Below are positions 27,694-37,330 of a stretch of 64,000 bases of DNA, one piece after another. Location: positions 1 to 64,000 of the forward strand of contig NZ_JARJNS010000009.1 in the NCBI RefSeq assembly GCF_030143245.1, given 5' to 3'. The first letter of the stretch is position 1; every line of letters begins with the position of its first letter. The notes beneath the pieces are model-generated. The model was not told the DNA's origin and ran no database searches. It saw only the letters and a list, made by a program, of their open reading frames with translations. This DNA is from Rhabdaerophilum sp. SD176 (GTDB taxonomy: Bacteria; Pseudomonadota; Alphaproteobacteria; Rhizobiales; Beijerinckiaceae). Both the position numbers and the translations under genes were made by a program.

Positions 27694-28020
27694 ATGAGAA
27701 TCTGGGCTATCTATATCACAGCAGCCTTTGCCGAACTTGCCGGATGTTTCGCGTTCTGGGTCTGGCTGCGCAATGGCCGCTCCTTGCTCTGGGTCGTGCC
27801 CGGCATGGTTTCGCTCGTCGCCTTCGCCTGGCTGCTCACCTTGGTGCCGACCGAGGCCGCAGGGCGCGCTTATGCTGCTTATGGTGGAATCTATGTCGTG
27901 GCGTCGGTGCTTTGGATTCGGTTCGTGGAAGGTGTGGCACCGGACCGTTGGGATATGATTGGCGCAACGATCTGCATTCTCGGAGCCGCAGTGATTCTAC
28001 TCGGGCCGCGAACCGCGTAG
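27694..28020 (+). CDS. YnfA/UPF0060-family small membrane protein
   Basis: This 108-aa, four-helix protein has the UPF0060 layout ([53 protein letters not shown]). YnfA-type proteins are SMR-like small transporters, some with drug export activity; substrate is unknown here. The AGGAG site directly abuts the chosen ATG, which is unusually close, so initiation may be inefficient or a different signal is used. Confidence 0.88.
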   Translation: MRIWAIYITAAFAELAGCFAFWVWLRNGRSLLWVVPGMVSLVAFAWLLTLVPTEAAGRAYAAYGGIYVVASVLWIRFVEGVAPDRWDMIGATICILGAAVILLGPRTA

Positions 28021-28093
28021 CTCTCAGCCGCCCATCCCCTCAAGAATTGTGCATTCCGGCAAATCCGCCTTCCCGGCAGGCATCCGAACGGTC

Positions 28094-29233
28094 CTATCCG
28101 ACTTTCCCATTGAACCAAGTCCTGCTCGGTTTTTCAATGAACCGGAAGGTGATCCACGAAACCGCTACCACCGCCAGCAGATAGATGAGCGAGTAAAGGT
28201 CGTTCAGCAGAAAATGCCCGAAATCGTAGTTTATATGTGGGTTTCCGGCTCCAACATGCTCACGGGTGATCTCAACGCCAGCTCTGTTCGCGGCCAGCAC
28301 CGGCACACGATTGAAGGGTAAGCTCACAAGCAGCGCGGTCATATAAATGGAATAGGAGAGATCTCCTAGCACGTGCCCGACCTTGCCGGAAAGAACGGCT
28401 GATATCCAACCGCTTTGGAAAGCAAATACCAGAACTAGGCCCGCAAAAACGAATGGCGCAGCAAGCGAGGCCTGAGTTCGTCCGACCAACGAGACGAACA
28501 GGATAGCTGCCGCGATTGCTCCGATTTCCAGTGATGTCGCGAATTTCGCCGTCAAGGTTTTGGCTCTCAACCAACCCTGCCAGGCAAAACTGGCCAGAAC
28601 ACCGGAGAAGAACCCTGCCAGACACCTCGCAAAGCCGAAATCAAACGTTGTATCCATCCCCTTTGGCGAAAAGGCGCCAACCACTGCAAGCCCGCCCAGG
28701 ATCAGTGTAGCAGCGGCAACGGCGAGAAGGCGTCGCCCGCCAAAACAGAGCAAGGCGAAGACTATGTAGGTCCAGAACTCTGTTGAGATAGACCAAGCTG
28801 GCGTGTTCCAAAGCGTGACGCCGGTGAATCCTAGTGCTTGGACGAGAAGCAAGTCCCATAGAACCGTAATCGGCGCTCGCTGATCAATGAAGACAGAAAC
28901 CGGCGCTGATCTTATAAACCCTGCAAGACCACGAGCAATTTCAAACGCTAAAAAAATGCCGAGTAGGACCACATGCAACGGCCATACGCGACCAATACGA
29001 CGCACAATGAAAACGAGCGTTTCGCGAGGTTTGCCCAGTTTTCCAAGATAAGCGTAAGCGATTACGAAGCCAGACAGGACAAAGAAAAAATCGACGAAGA
29101 GCCAAGCATTTTGGACGAATGGGAGACCGTGCAGCCAGCCGTCAGCCTCCAGCCGGTATAAGGCAACGAGCAGAGCTGCGATGCCACGCCACGCATCGAG
29201 TGCAACAAAGCGATGCGATAGGGAGCCCTGCAT
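28094..29233 (-). CDS. Acyltransferase family 3 (OafA-like) membrane protein
   Basis: This 379-aa multi-helix protein begins with FVALDAWRGIAALLVALYRLE (family signature with RG; the usual catalytic His is replaced by Tyr-Arg here) followed by FFFVLSGFVIAYAY. It belongs to the OafA/WecH/ExoZ-type membrane O-acyltransferases. The missing His in the R-x10-H motif, where the sequence reads LYR, could mean a changed or lost activity. It stands alone between ynfA and the cus operon and is not closely similar to the acyltransferase at 8.6-9.7 kb. Confidence 0.85.
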   Translation of the reverse strand: MQGSLSHRFVALDAWRGIAALLVALYRLEADGWLHGLPFVQNAWLFVDFFFVLSGFVIAYAYLGKLGKPRETLVFIVRRIGRVWPLHVVLLGIFLAFEIARGLAGFIRSAPVSVFIDQRAPITVLWDLLLVQALGFTGVTLWNTPAWSISTEFWTYIVFALLCFGGRRLLAVAAATLILGGLAVVGAFSPKGMDTTFDFGFARCLAGFFSGVLASFAWQGWLRAKTLTAKFATSLEIGAIAAAILFVSLVGRTQASLAAPFVFAGLVLVFAFQSGWISAVLSGKVGHVLGDLSYSIYMTALLVSLPFNRVPVLAANRAGVEITREHVGAGNPHINYDFGHFLLNDLYSLIYLLAVVAVSWITFRFIEKPSRTWFNGKVG

Positions 29234-29386
29234 TGGTAAATGCTTTCTTGTTCGAGTGCACGGTCGATCGACTTGCGCCTCTTCACTACATGCTCACCTC
29301 TTCACAGGCGTTTAATGGCGGTAACGTCAGCGGCACTACGAATCTTTCTGGGGTTCATAGACACCTTGGCACCCCGGAATGTGCCT

Positions 29387-32300
29387 TCACTTCCGCTGGC
29401 AAAAAGTGAAACCCGGACGTCCACCATTCGCTGGTCCGTCTGCCCATTTAGCCGAAAGCCCGTCCGGCAGGCCGCGCCCCTTTATGAGGGCGTAGACTGC
29501 CGGGATGACAAGGAGCGTAAGGATAGTCGAGGAGAACATGCCGCCGATCAACGGCACGGCGATGCGTTGCATCACCTCCGACCCGGTGCCTGTGGACCAG
29601 AGGATCGGCACCAGACCGGCCATGATGGCAACAACCGTCATCATCTTCGGCCTAACCCGGTCGACTGCGCCTTCCATGATCGCGGAGTCGAGATCGCGCC
29701 TTGTCAGCGCGCGCCCCTCGCTCGCCGCCAATTTCCGACGCTCTTCCAGCGCGTGATCGAGATAGATCAGCATGATCACGCCGGTTTCGGCGGCGACGCC
29801 CGCGAGTGCGATGAACCCTACAGCCACAGCAACCGAGAGGTTGAAGCCCATCCACCACATCATCCACAGCCCGCCGACCAGCGCGAAGGGGAGCGAGAGC
29901 ATGACGATCAGCGTCTCCGTCATCCGGCGGAAGTTGAGGTAGAGCAGCAGCAGGATGATCAGGAGGGTGAGCGGCACGACGATGGTGAGGCGCTTCTTGG
30001 CCCGCTCGTAGAACTCGAACTGACCGCTCCAGATCACGTAATAGCCCGCCGGAAACTTCACTGTTTCTGCCACGGCCTTTTTCGCGTCCGCGACGTAGGA
30101 GCCGAGGTCGCGCTCACGCGCATCGACGAAGATATAGGCAGCGAGCTGGGCGTTCTCGGTGCGGATCGAGGCCGGTCCTTGCACCAGGCGGATTGTCGCG
30201 ACCTGCCCCAGTGGGATCGAAGCACCGTTGGCAATCGGCACCAGCACCTCGCGCGAAATTGCCTGTGGGTCGGATCGCACATCGCGCGGATAGCGTAATG
30301 AGACGCCGTAGCGTTCGCGCCCCTCGACCGTCGTGGTCACCGTTTCGGACCCGATAGCCATAGCGATGACGCGCTGGACATCGCCAATCATCAGGCCATA
30401 GCGGGCGAGTTCGGCGCGGTTCGGCTCGATATCAAGGTAATAGCCGCCGATGATCCGCTCGGCGAAGGCGCTCGATGTGCCGGGTACCGTTTTGATCGCG
30501 CTTTCGATCTCGCGCGCAAGTTTATCGATCACATTGAGATCCGGGCCGATCACTTTGACCCCTACCGGCGTACGGATGCCCGTCGCAAGCATGTCAATGC
30601 GGGCCTTGATCGGCATGGTCCAGGCATTGGCGACTCCGGGGAACTGGAGCGCCTTGTCCATTTCCTGGATAAGGGAATCGATGGTGAAGCCTGGGCGCCA
30701 TGCACTTGGCTGCTTGAGATTGATGACCGTTTCGAACATCTCGGTCGGCGCTGGGTCCGTTGCGGTGCCAGCGCGGCCCGCTTTGCCGAAGACGCTCTCC
30801 ACTTCGGGAAACGTCTTGATGATCCGGTTCTGGGTTTGCAGCAATTCGGCCGATTTGGTGATCGACAGCCCCGGCAGCGTCGTCGGCATATACATGATCG
30901 TGCCTTCATTGAGGCTCGGCATAAACTCCGAACCGAGCCGCATAGCCGGCCAGATGCTGCCACCCAGGACCACGAGCGCTGCCAGGATGGTCATCACGCG
31001 TGCCTTCAAGACCATCCTGATAAGCGGACGATAGAGAAAGATCAGCAGCCGATTCACCGGGTTCTTATGTTCGGGAATGATGCGCCCTCGGACGAACACG
31101 ACCATGAGTGCCGGAACGACCGTGATCGAAAGCAGCGCGGCGGCCGCCATCGCGAAGGTCTTGGTCCAGGCCAGCGGCTTGAACATCAGGCCCTCCTGCG
31201 CTTCCAGCGCGAAGATCGGCAGGAAGGAGACGGTGATGATCAGCAGCGAGAAGAACAGCGAAGGACCGACTTCGGTGGCGGCATTGATCAGCACCTCATG
31301 CCGTGGTGTCCCCGCCGGCGCGCGCTCGAGATGTTTGTGCGCATTCTCGACCATGACGATCGCGGCGTCGATCATCGCGCCGATGGCGATGGCGATCCCG
31401 CCAAGGCTCATGATGTTCGAAGAAAGTCCGAGCGACCACATTGCCGCATAGGCCATCAGGATGCCAAGCGGCAGGGTAAGGATGGCGACGAGCGCAGAGC
31501 GGGCATGGAGCAGGAAGACGAAACAGACCGCTGCAACGATCAGGCTTTCCTCGATGAGCGTCAGTTTCAGCGTCGCGATGGCGCGTTCGATGAGCTGCGA
31601 ACGATCATAGACCGATACGATTTCCGTTCCCGAGGGCAGGGCGGCGGTGATGTCGGCAAGCCGTGCCTTGACGTTGTCGATTACGGTGAGTGCGTTTTGA
31701 CCGTAGCGCTGGACCGCGATGCCGGAGACAACCTCGCCCTCGCCGTTGAGTTCGGTGACGCCACGCCGCTCGTCCGGCGCCAGTTCGACCCGCGCGACAT
31801 CCTTCAGCAGCACGGGCGTGCCGGCCTCAGCCTTGAGCACGATCTGCTCAAGGTCCGAGATCGATCGGATATAGCCGCGCCCGCGCACCATGAACTCGGT
31901 CTCGGCAAGCTCGACGACGCGGCCCCCGACATCCATGTTTGAATCGCGGATGGCGTCGCGGATGGCGGTGAGCGGCAGGTTGAAGGCGCGCAGCCGTCGT
32001 GGATCGACCACGACCTGATACTGGCGGACGAATCCGCCCACCGAGGCAACCTCCGCAACCCCTTCGGCCTTGGCGACGCCGAACCGGACCTGCCAGTCCT
32101 GAATGGCGCGCAATTCGGCAAGCGAGCGCTGCTTACCCATCACCGCGTATTGATAGACCCAGCCGACACCGGTCGCGTCCGGCCCGAGGGTCGGTGTCAC
32201 GCCGGCGGGAAGCGAGCGGCCGGCTGCGGAAAGATATTCGAGCACGCGCGACCGCGCCCAGTATATGTCCGTGCCTTCTTCGAAGATCACATAGACGAAC

Positions 32301-32572
32301 GAGACGCCAAAGAAGGAGAAGCCGCGCACCACTTTCGAGCGCGGCACCGAGAGCATGGCGGTCGAAAGGGGATAGGTGACCTGATCCTCGATCACCTGCG
32401 GGGCCTGCCCGGAATATTCCGTGTAGACGATCACCTGTGTATCCGACAGGTCCGGGATCGCATCGAGCGGCACGCGCGTGACCCCATAAAGTCCGATCGC
32501 CGTCACCAGCAGTGTGAGGATGAAGACGAGGCCGAGATTGGTCGCCGACCAGCGGATGATGCGTGCGATCAT
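29387..32572 (-). CDS. cusA: CusA-type heavy-metal RND efflux pump
   Basis: This 1061-aa inner-membrane pump exports Cu(I)/Ag(I) through a tripartite complex. The TM4 proton-relay motif GAMIDAAIVMVENAHK is of the CusA (HME4, monovalent) type rather than the DFG/DGA type of CzcA. The Met pair region MPIKARIDMLATGIRTPVG (about 660-680) corresponds to the periplasmic Met cluster of CusA. Two large periplasmic loops and 12 helices give the standard RND size. The start overlaps the cusB stop by four bases. Confidence 0.95.
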   Translation of the reverse strand: MIARIIRWSATNLGLVFILTLLVTAIGLYGVTRVPLDAIPDLSDTQVIVYTEYSGQAPQVIEDQVTYPLSTAMLSVPRSKVVRGFSFFGVSFVYVIFEEGTDIYWARSRVLEYLSAAGRSLPAGVTPTLGPDATGVGWVYQYAVMGKQRSLAELRAIQDWQVRFGVAKAEGVAEVASVGGFVRQYQVVVDPRRLRAFNLPLTAIRDAIRDSNMDVGGRVVELAETEFMVRGRGYIRSISDLEQIVLKAEAGTPVLLKDVARVELAPDERRGVTELNGEGEVVSGIAVQRYGQNALTVIDNVKARLADITAALPSGTEIVSVYDRSQLIERAIATLKLTLIEESLIVAAVCFVFLLHARSALVAILTLPLGILMAYAAMWSLGLSSNIMSLGGIAIAIGAMIDAAIVMVENAHKHLERAPAGTPRHEVLINAATEVGPSLFFSLLIITVSFLPIFALEAQEGLMFKPLAWTKTFAMAAAALLSITVVPALMVVFVRGRIIPEHKNPVNRLLIFLYRPLIRMVLKARVMTILAALVVLGGSIWPAMRLGSEFMPSLNEGTIMYMPTTLPGLSITKSAELLQTQNRIIKTFPEVESVFGKAGRAGTATDPAPTEMFETVINLKQPSAWRPGFTIDSLIQEMDKALQFPGVANAWTMPIKARIDMLATGIRTPVGVKVIGPDLNVIDKLAREIESAIKTVPGTSSAFAERIIGGYYLDIEPNRAELARYGLMIGDVQRVIAMAIGSETVTTTVEGRERYGVSLRYPRDVRSDPQAISREVLVPIANGASIPLGQVATIRLVQGPASIRTENAQLAAYIFVDARERDLGSYVADAKKAVAETVKFPAGYYVIWSGQFEFYERAKKRLTIVVPLTLLIILLLLYLNFRRMTETLIVMLSLPFALVGGLWMMWWMGFNLSVAVAVGFIALAGVAAETGVIMLIYLDHALEERRKLAASEGRALTRRDLDSAIMEGAVDRVRPKMMTVVAIMAGLVPILWSTGTGSEVMQRIAVPLIGGMFSSTILTLLVIPAVYALIKGRGLPDGLSAKWADGPANGGRPGFTFCQRK

Positions 32573-34143
32573 GGCTGTTTCCTTTCGGCTTCCATCGATA
32601 GCTTCTCGGCAACCGGCGCAGCGCTCTCGCCCGGTTTCGGTTCTCCAGGATTGCCGGCGTCGGCGGTGAAGGCCGAAAGCGCCGCCTTGAGATTGCTTTC
32701 GGCATCGATCAGGAAAGTCGCGGCGACCACGACATTCTCATCCGCCTGGATGCCATCAAGGATTTCGACATGACGATCATTACGGCGCCCAGTTTTCACG
32801 GCGCGCGGCTCGAATCGGCCTTCGCCGCGATCGACCAAGACAACCTTGCGGCTGCCGCTGTCGATCAAGGCCGATAGCGGTACAGTGACCTGGTTCTGGC
32901 CAGCCCCCGTTCCGATTTCCACGTCGGCGAACATCTCGAAGCGAAGGCGCAAATCGGGATTGACCACTTCGATGCGCGCCTTCGCCGTGCGGGTCGCCAT
33001 TTCGAGCGTGGGTTGAATGAAGGTCACGCGGCCCGCGAATTCCTCGTTCGGGAACGCCTTGAACCGCACATTCGCCAATGCCCCGATGCTCACCTCGCCG
33101 ATATCTTGCTCAGCGATATCGGCGATGACCCAAATGAGCGACGGATTGGCGATCAGCATCATCTCCTCGCCCGAGCGCATCATCATGCCCTCGACCGCCT
33201 TTCGGCGCAGGACCACGCCAGAGACTGGCGAGGGCCAGTCGAAGCTGATCACGGGCTCCCGTGTTCTCTGGAGTTCCTCGACGACAGGCGATGGGATCTG
33301 GAGGTTCTGGAGGCGTTGCAGCGCGCCACGTTCCTCACGACTGCCGGTTCCGACATTCGCAACCCGGTAGTCGACCTGCACCCGGACCATGTCCGGGGAA
33401 TAGATGCGGAACAGCGGCGCGCCCTTCTCGACCTTCTGGCCGAGTTCGTTCGCGTGCAGTTTCTCGATGAAACTGTCGGCCCTCAGCACCACCGAATGCA
33501 GGGTGCGCTCATCCGGTTTGGCGACACCGGGCGCTCGGATCGCACGCGACAGACTGCGCAACGCGGCAGGCTCCGTACGCACGCCCGAGCGCTGTACCTT
33601 GTCGAGGCTGACCTTGACGCTCGACCCATTTTCTTCCTCGCCCTCGTAGACGGGAAGATAATCCATCCCCATCCAGTCCTTCTTTGGCACGGGCGATGTG
33701 TCGGGCAAGCCCATCGGGTTGCGGTAATAGAGCAACTTCCTGCCGCCGCCCGCCGGCGCTTCGGCGGTTTTGGCGGGGGCAGGATCAAAGCTGGTCTCCT
33801 CGCTCTGACGCACGGCGATAAAGTCGCGGCCATCCGCTGTCTTCCTCGGCTCGGCCGAATAGACCGGCTTGCCGTCGGGATCGCGATAATAGATCACCGG
33901 GCCGCTCGGTTCCGGTTTTGGCGCGGCAACCGATGCTTTTGCGCCGATCCATGCTCTCACGGGTGCTGGAACCCAGCCAGGAAGAGGCAGGTCGCTCCGG
34001 CCGAGCCAAAAGCCAGCGCCGGCTGCGCCAGCGGTAAGAGTGACGAGCAAAATGGAGCGCGCGGCCCGCATCCACGCGGGCCGCCGCCCCGGACCACTCT
34101 CCCCGCCATGATCGGGAAGAGGGCCCGGAGCGGTGCTATTCAC
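32569..34143 (-). CDS. cusB: CusB-type periplasmic adaptor with two heavy-metal-binding repeats
   Basis: This 524-aa membrane-fusion protein has one N-terminal helix (about 28-50). Two copies of the short heavy-metal-binding domain follow: a degenerate one (IYYRDPDGKPVYSAEP, about 105) and an intact one (YYRNPMGLPDTSPVPKKDWMGMDYLPVYE-like, about 155-185, with the Met residues). Then come barrel-sandwich, beta-barrel and membrane-proximal regions (LHANELGQKVEKGAPLFRIY, VRFKAFPNEEFAGRVTFI). It couples CusA to the outer-membrane duct. It overlaps both neighbours by ATGA. Confidence 0.92.
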   Translation of the reverse strand: MNSTAPGPLPDHGGESGPGRRPAWMRAARSILLVTLTAGAAGAGFWLGRSDLPLPGWVPAPVRAWIGAKASVAAPKPEPSGPVIYYRDPDGKPVYSAEPRKTADGRDFIAVRQSEETSFDPAPAKTAEAPAGGGRKLLYYRNPMGLPDTSPVPKKDWMGMDYLPVYEGEEENGSSVKVSLDKVQRSGVRTEPAALRSLSRAIRAPGVAKPDERTLHSVVLRADSFIEKLHANELGQKVEKGAPLFRIYSPDMVRVQVDYRVANVGTGSREERGALQRLQNLQIPSPVVEELQRTREPVISFDWPSPVSGVVLRRKAVEGMMMRSGEEMMLIANPSLIWVIADIAEQDIGEVSIGALANVRFKAFPNEEFAGRVTFIQPTLEMATRTAKARIEVVNPDLRLRFEMFADVEIGTGAGQNQVTVPLSALIDSGSRKVVLVDRGEGRFEPRAVKTGRRNDRHVEILDGIQADENVVVAATFLIDAESNLKAALSAFTADAGNPGEPKPGESAAPVAEKLSMEAERKQP

Positions 34144-34541
34144 TTGCGCACCGCCTTGAGGATGAGGCGACTTTCGAGCGTGCCGGTCTCGCCCTGTACT
34201 TTCGCGCCGAGCGAAAGCCGCCAGCCGCCCTCCATCGTCAGGTCGGTCCGGAACCGGTAATGGCCGGGATTGTCGGCCGGGACGGCATCGATCTTCGAGG
34301 CCATCATTTCCATGCCGTCCGGTGCCATGTCGATGCGTTTGGCAACGATGACGGCATCCGGGACCGGCGCACCGGTCTTCTTGTTGACGAGGCGAACCTC
34401 GACAAAGACACCGTTCGCCTGAGTGACCTCCGGCGTAACGAGTTGGAACTCGTAGTCCCGGATATCAGCAAGGACCGGAGTTGTTGAGGCGAATGCGAGT
34501 GATGCCGCACCGCAGGCGGCGAGGAGAAGAGCTTTGGACAT
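34140..34541 (-). CDS. FixH-like exported protein of the cus operon
   Basis: This 133-aa protein has a signal peptide (MSKALLLAACGAASLAFAS) and an Ig-like FixH/YtkA domain (FVEVRLVNKKTGAPVPDAVIV, HYRFRTDLTMEGGWRLSL). YtkA/FixH-like domains are often fused or adjacent to heavy-metal efflux adaptors. The much longer in-frame extension upstream overlaps the next gene and is not needed. Its stop overlaps the cusB start. Precise function is unknown. Confidence 0.8.
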   Translation of the reverse strand: MSKALLLAACGAASLAFASTTPVLADIRDYEFQLVTPEVTQANGVFVEVRLVNKKTGAPVPDAVIVAKRIDMAPDGMEMMASKIDAVPADNPGHYRFRTDLTMEGGWRLSLGAKVQGETGTLESRLILKAVRK

Positions 34542-34650
34542 GAGAATATTCCCTGAAATGTGAAACCCGGCACAGGCATCACGCGCATGCCGCCACGTGC
34601 GCTTTCCAGTGACGGAAAGCGTGATGCAGGCGCCGCGAGCGCCTGATGTT

Positions 34651-35004
34651 TCAGCTTCGGGGTGGTGGGATATCTGGCGGGATCGTCCGGTTCCCAAGCC
34701 AACTCGACGGCGAGGAGCGGTAATTCAGTGTCGAAACCAGCCGCTGTGGCAAGGGTTCATTATCCCGAACAAAACCGGCAAGGCGCTGGGCGGCACAAAG
34801 GGCCTGAAGCGGGCAGATGTCGGCGCAATCCGCCGGCATCGGGCCCTCAGGCGGGCAGCGCGGCATGTCAGCCATGATGTCCGCTCCGTTCGTCATGCCC
34901 GCCGGCGTTGCGGCAGCAAAACCGGTTGGCGCCAGCGGCAAAAGCGCAGCGATAGCCAGCAGGCAAAGGCCGACAAAACGGCGGATCGAGCAGCGAGAAC
35001 GCAT
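34651..35004 (-). CDS. Small Cys-containing exported protein heading the cus operon
   Basis: This 117-aa protein has a signal peptide (RRFVGLCLLAIAALLPLAPTGFA) and a Cys/Met patch: MADMPRCPPEGPMPADCADI, then CPLQALCAAQ. Four regularly spaced cysteines suggest metal binding or disulphides. It is 109 bases upstream of the FixH-like gene in the same direction. I do not recognise a family beyond a loose DUF2946-like look. Confidence 0.6.
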   Translation of the reverse strand: MRSRCSIRRFVGLCLLAIAALLPLAPTGFAAATPAGMTNGADIMADMPRCPPEGPMPADCADICPLQALCAAQRLAGFVRDNEPLPQRLVSTLNYRSSPSSWLGNRTIPPDIPPPRS

Positions 35005-35185
35005 ATTTCTGTAAAGCTCGAATGCGAGTGCGCCGCAAGGCTATCGACTTCACAAATTCGGGATTGGTTCCTCGATCACCCATGTACGTGTTGCACCCCG
35101 ATGGTCGCACTTGGCTGGGAATGTCTGTAATGCTGCTCCGCGCCGCGTAGACCTGCAGGTCTCCTACCGGCCCCCATTCCGACCT

Positions 35186-37330
35186 TCAGTCTCCCGCCTC
35201 ATGGCCTCGCTCGTGGTCCCTTGACTGCCCTCGCGCTTGTGCAAGCCGTTCGAGCATTTCCGTCTGCTGGCGTCTGAGTTCGGCCAAAGGATCGATTGGA
35301 ACACCGTGTTCGGGTGCTGGCTGAGCCTGATCGCTTACAGGTGATCGAGCTGCAGCTTGGACGCCTGCCGGCACATTCGCCTTTGCTTCCTGCGCCTGTT
35401 GCTGGTCGATACGTTCGGCAATCTTTTCGAGATAGCCAGTCGCCTGCTGCGTGAACCGTTGCCGTGACCCCTCCGGAAGCAGGTTTGTGACCTCGGCGAT
35501 CCGCTGGTTCATCAGGCGGAGGTCTCGCAGCATGGCGTCAGCGGACTTCTCGGCGTTTTCCGTCATCTCTGGCGCTCGAACACTGTTGTTGGGTGAGGGG
35601 TGGGATGGGGCGACCTGCTCCGGAGACAGGACCGCCCTGAGGGCGTTGATCGCATCCCCTGCTTCCTTCGCCACGGAGAGCCGGTCGACCATGGCTCTCG
35701 CGACTTCATGAGCTGGATCGGCTTTCGCCAAGCCCTGCCAATGCTCGAGGTTTTCGCTCACGCCCGCACGCTCGCGCCCGGTCATTGGAATGCGAATGGG
35801 GTTGGCGCGGGCGATTGCCATGCGCTCCTGCGCGTTTCGGATGAGGTTGGCGTTCCGGGGATCGCTGGCATAGGCGCGATCCTGTTCCTTTCGCTTCGGC
35901 CTCGGATTGGTCGCAACGTCGACAATAGATTTGTCCTTCGGGCCATAGGAACGGGAGGAGGCCTGTTCAGCCGCGCGCGTCGCGACGACTTTCAGGCCGT
36001 GCTCGCGGGCATGGGAGGCATAGTTGACCCGCCATTGCGCGAGATCTGTGGGGCCGGGATGGAGCTTGGTGCCACTCTCACTTCTCACGGCCACGATTGC
36101 ATGGGCGTGGATATGACCAGCCTCGGCCTTGTCCGTGTGCACGCCGAACATGAACTTGTGATCGGCAAACTGCTGATGGAGAAAAGAGCGGACGGCATTC
36201 GTGAAGACCTTCTCATCGGTGCCCGCCTTGGCCGAGACCACCATATGCATGGTGTCACGCGGACTTTGCGAGCGGAGATGACGACCCCAGTCTCGCGTAA
36301 CGTCCCGGATATCCTCGGCGGTGCGGATCGGCCGCTGGAGATGGTCGAGGGCAGGGGCCTTCGAGATGAGCGTTGAGAGCCGTTGCCCGAGAGCATCCCG
36401 CCCGTGGCCTGGCGTTGCAGGTTCGATGCTGATCCCATGCTGGGGATAGCCCGTCGCCGTTTCGATCCGCGCCTTCATGGCTGCTTCAGACCGCGCATCG
36501 AACGCTTTACGCATCGGTGCATCCTCGGTGGTTCCCATGCGCTGGTCGACCACGCGAAGGCGAGGTGGCAGGGTAGAAGACTTCTCGCCATTCGTGCGGG
36601 CTGCACGGTTTAGCGCCTTCTCTTCTGGCGAGATTGTCCTGGCCATGACGACAACGGCGCGGGCCTCAATCTCTCCGCTGGCGCGGGCCTCAATCCTGAG
36701 AGCATGACGATGCCCCTCGAAGGCCGCTCCAGCAGCAAAGGACAGCCGCTCCCGATCCTCGGCAGTGTCGCGCAGACCGCTGAGCTGGAGACGGACGGTC
36801 ACGACATCCTGACTGGGTTGGCGCTTCTCGAAGCTCGTGGACCAAGCCTTGATCTCTTCGGCAACGGCCGCCTTGTCGGCAAGAAGATTGCCCGCATGTG
36901 TCTCGAGTTCGACCTCGTCCCGTTCGATGTATTGGGCGGAGGCCGTCGCACGCGTTGCCCCATGCGCGTAGGAGACGACCTTCACCACTGCCGGCTGATA
37001 GCCACGGGCCAGCAGAGCCGCCGTTGAAACATTGCCGGCATCGCCCCGCGACGCCAATCCAGAGACACCCCCAACCATTCCGCTGAGCCCAACAGAAACG
37101 CCCTCTGGCTGCCGTCCGCCACGCGCCGAAATTGCGACAAGCCCGCGACGTCGCTCGTCGTCTCGATCGCCTGTGATCGTCTGCCCAGGCCGGAATGAGC
37201 CAGCATCCAAACCTCGGATGCCCAGCAAGCCGGTGCCACGGCTGCGCCCCGTGGCAATCCGAGCGGCCAAAGCAGCATTCGCCGCCACCCAGGGCGAGGG
37301 GTCAAAGCCGGGGGAGGGCGTAACACTCAT
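35186..37330 (-). CDS. MobA/VirD2-like relaxase
   Basis: This 714-aa protein should nick and bind plasmid DNA at oriT. Residues 1-110 are Gly/Arg-rich; a relaxase-like start (VVKVVSYAHGATRATASAQYIERDE, holding the likely catalytic Tyr) lies at about 115-140, and the metal-binding HxH motif (EAGHIHAHAIVAVRSESG) at about 410-425. The roughly 280 residues between these motifs are more than in RP4 TraI or VirD2, so an insertion is likely. The C-terminus (about 520-714) is charged, helical and Gln-rich. The ATG overlaps the stop of the MobC-like gene. Confidence 0.85.
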   Translation of the reverse strand: MSVTPSPGFDPSPWVAANAALAARIATGRSRGTGLLGIRGLDAGSFRPGQTITGDRDDERRRGLVAISARGGRQPEGVSVGLSGMVGGVSGLASRGDAGNVSTAALLARGYQPAVVKVVSYAHGATRATASAQYIERDEVELETHAGNLLADKAAVAEEIKAWSTSFEKRQPSQDVVTVRLQLSGLRDTAEDRERLSFAAGAAFEGHRHALRIEARASGEIEARAVVVMARTISPEEKALNRAARTNGEKSSTLPPRLRVVDQRMGTTEDAPMRKAFDARSEAAMKARIETATGYPQHGISIEPATPGHGRDALGQRLSTLISKAPALDHLQRPIRTAEDIRDVTRDWGRHLRSQSPRDTMHMVVSAKAGTDEKVFTNAVRSFLHQQFADHKFMFGVHTDKAEAGHIHAHAIVAVRSESGTKLHPGPTDLAQWRVNYASHAREHGLKVVATRAAEQASSRSYGPKDKSIVDVATNPRPKRKEQDRAYASDPRNANLIRNAQERMAIARANPIRIPMTGRERAGVSENLEHWQGLAKADPAHEVARAMVDRLSVAKEAGDAINALRAVLSPEQVAPSHPSPNNSVRAPEMTENAEKSADAMLRDLRLMNQRIAEVTNLLPEGSRQRFTQQATGYLEKIAERIDQQQAQEAKANVPAGVQAAARSPVSDQAQPAPEHGVPIDPLAELRRQQTEMLERLAQARGQSRDHERGHEAGD

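Noticed and set aside
29240-31942. Long plus-strand open frames (29240-30298 and 30836-31942)
   Set aside because: They lie antisense to cusA, which has full-length family motifs; translations are charged low-complexity sequence.
33013-34260. Plus-strand open frame of 415 codons
   Set aside because: Antisense of cusB, with no recognisable features.
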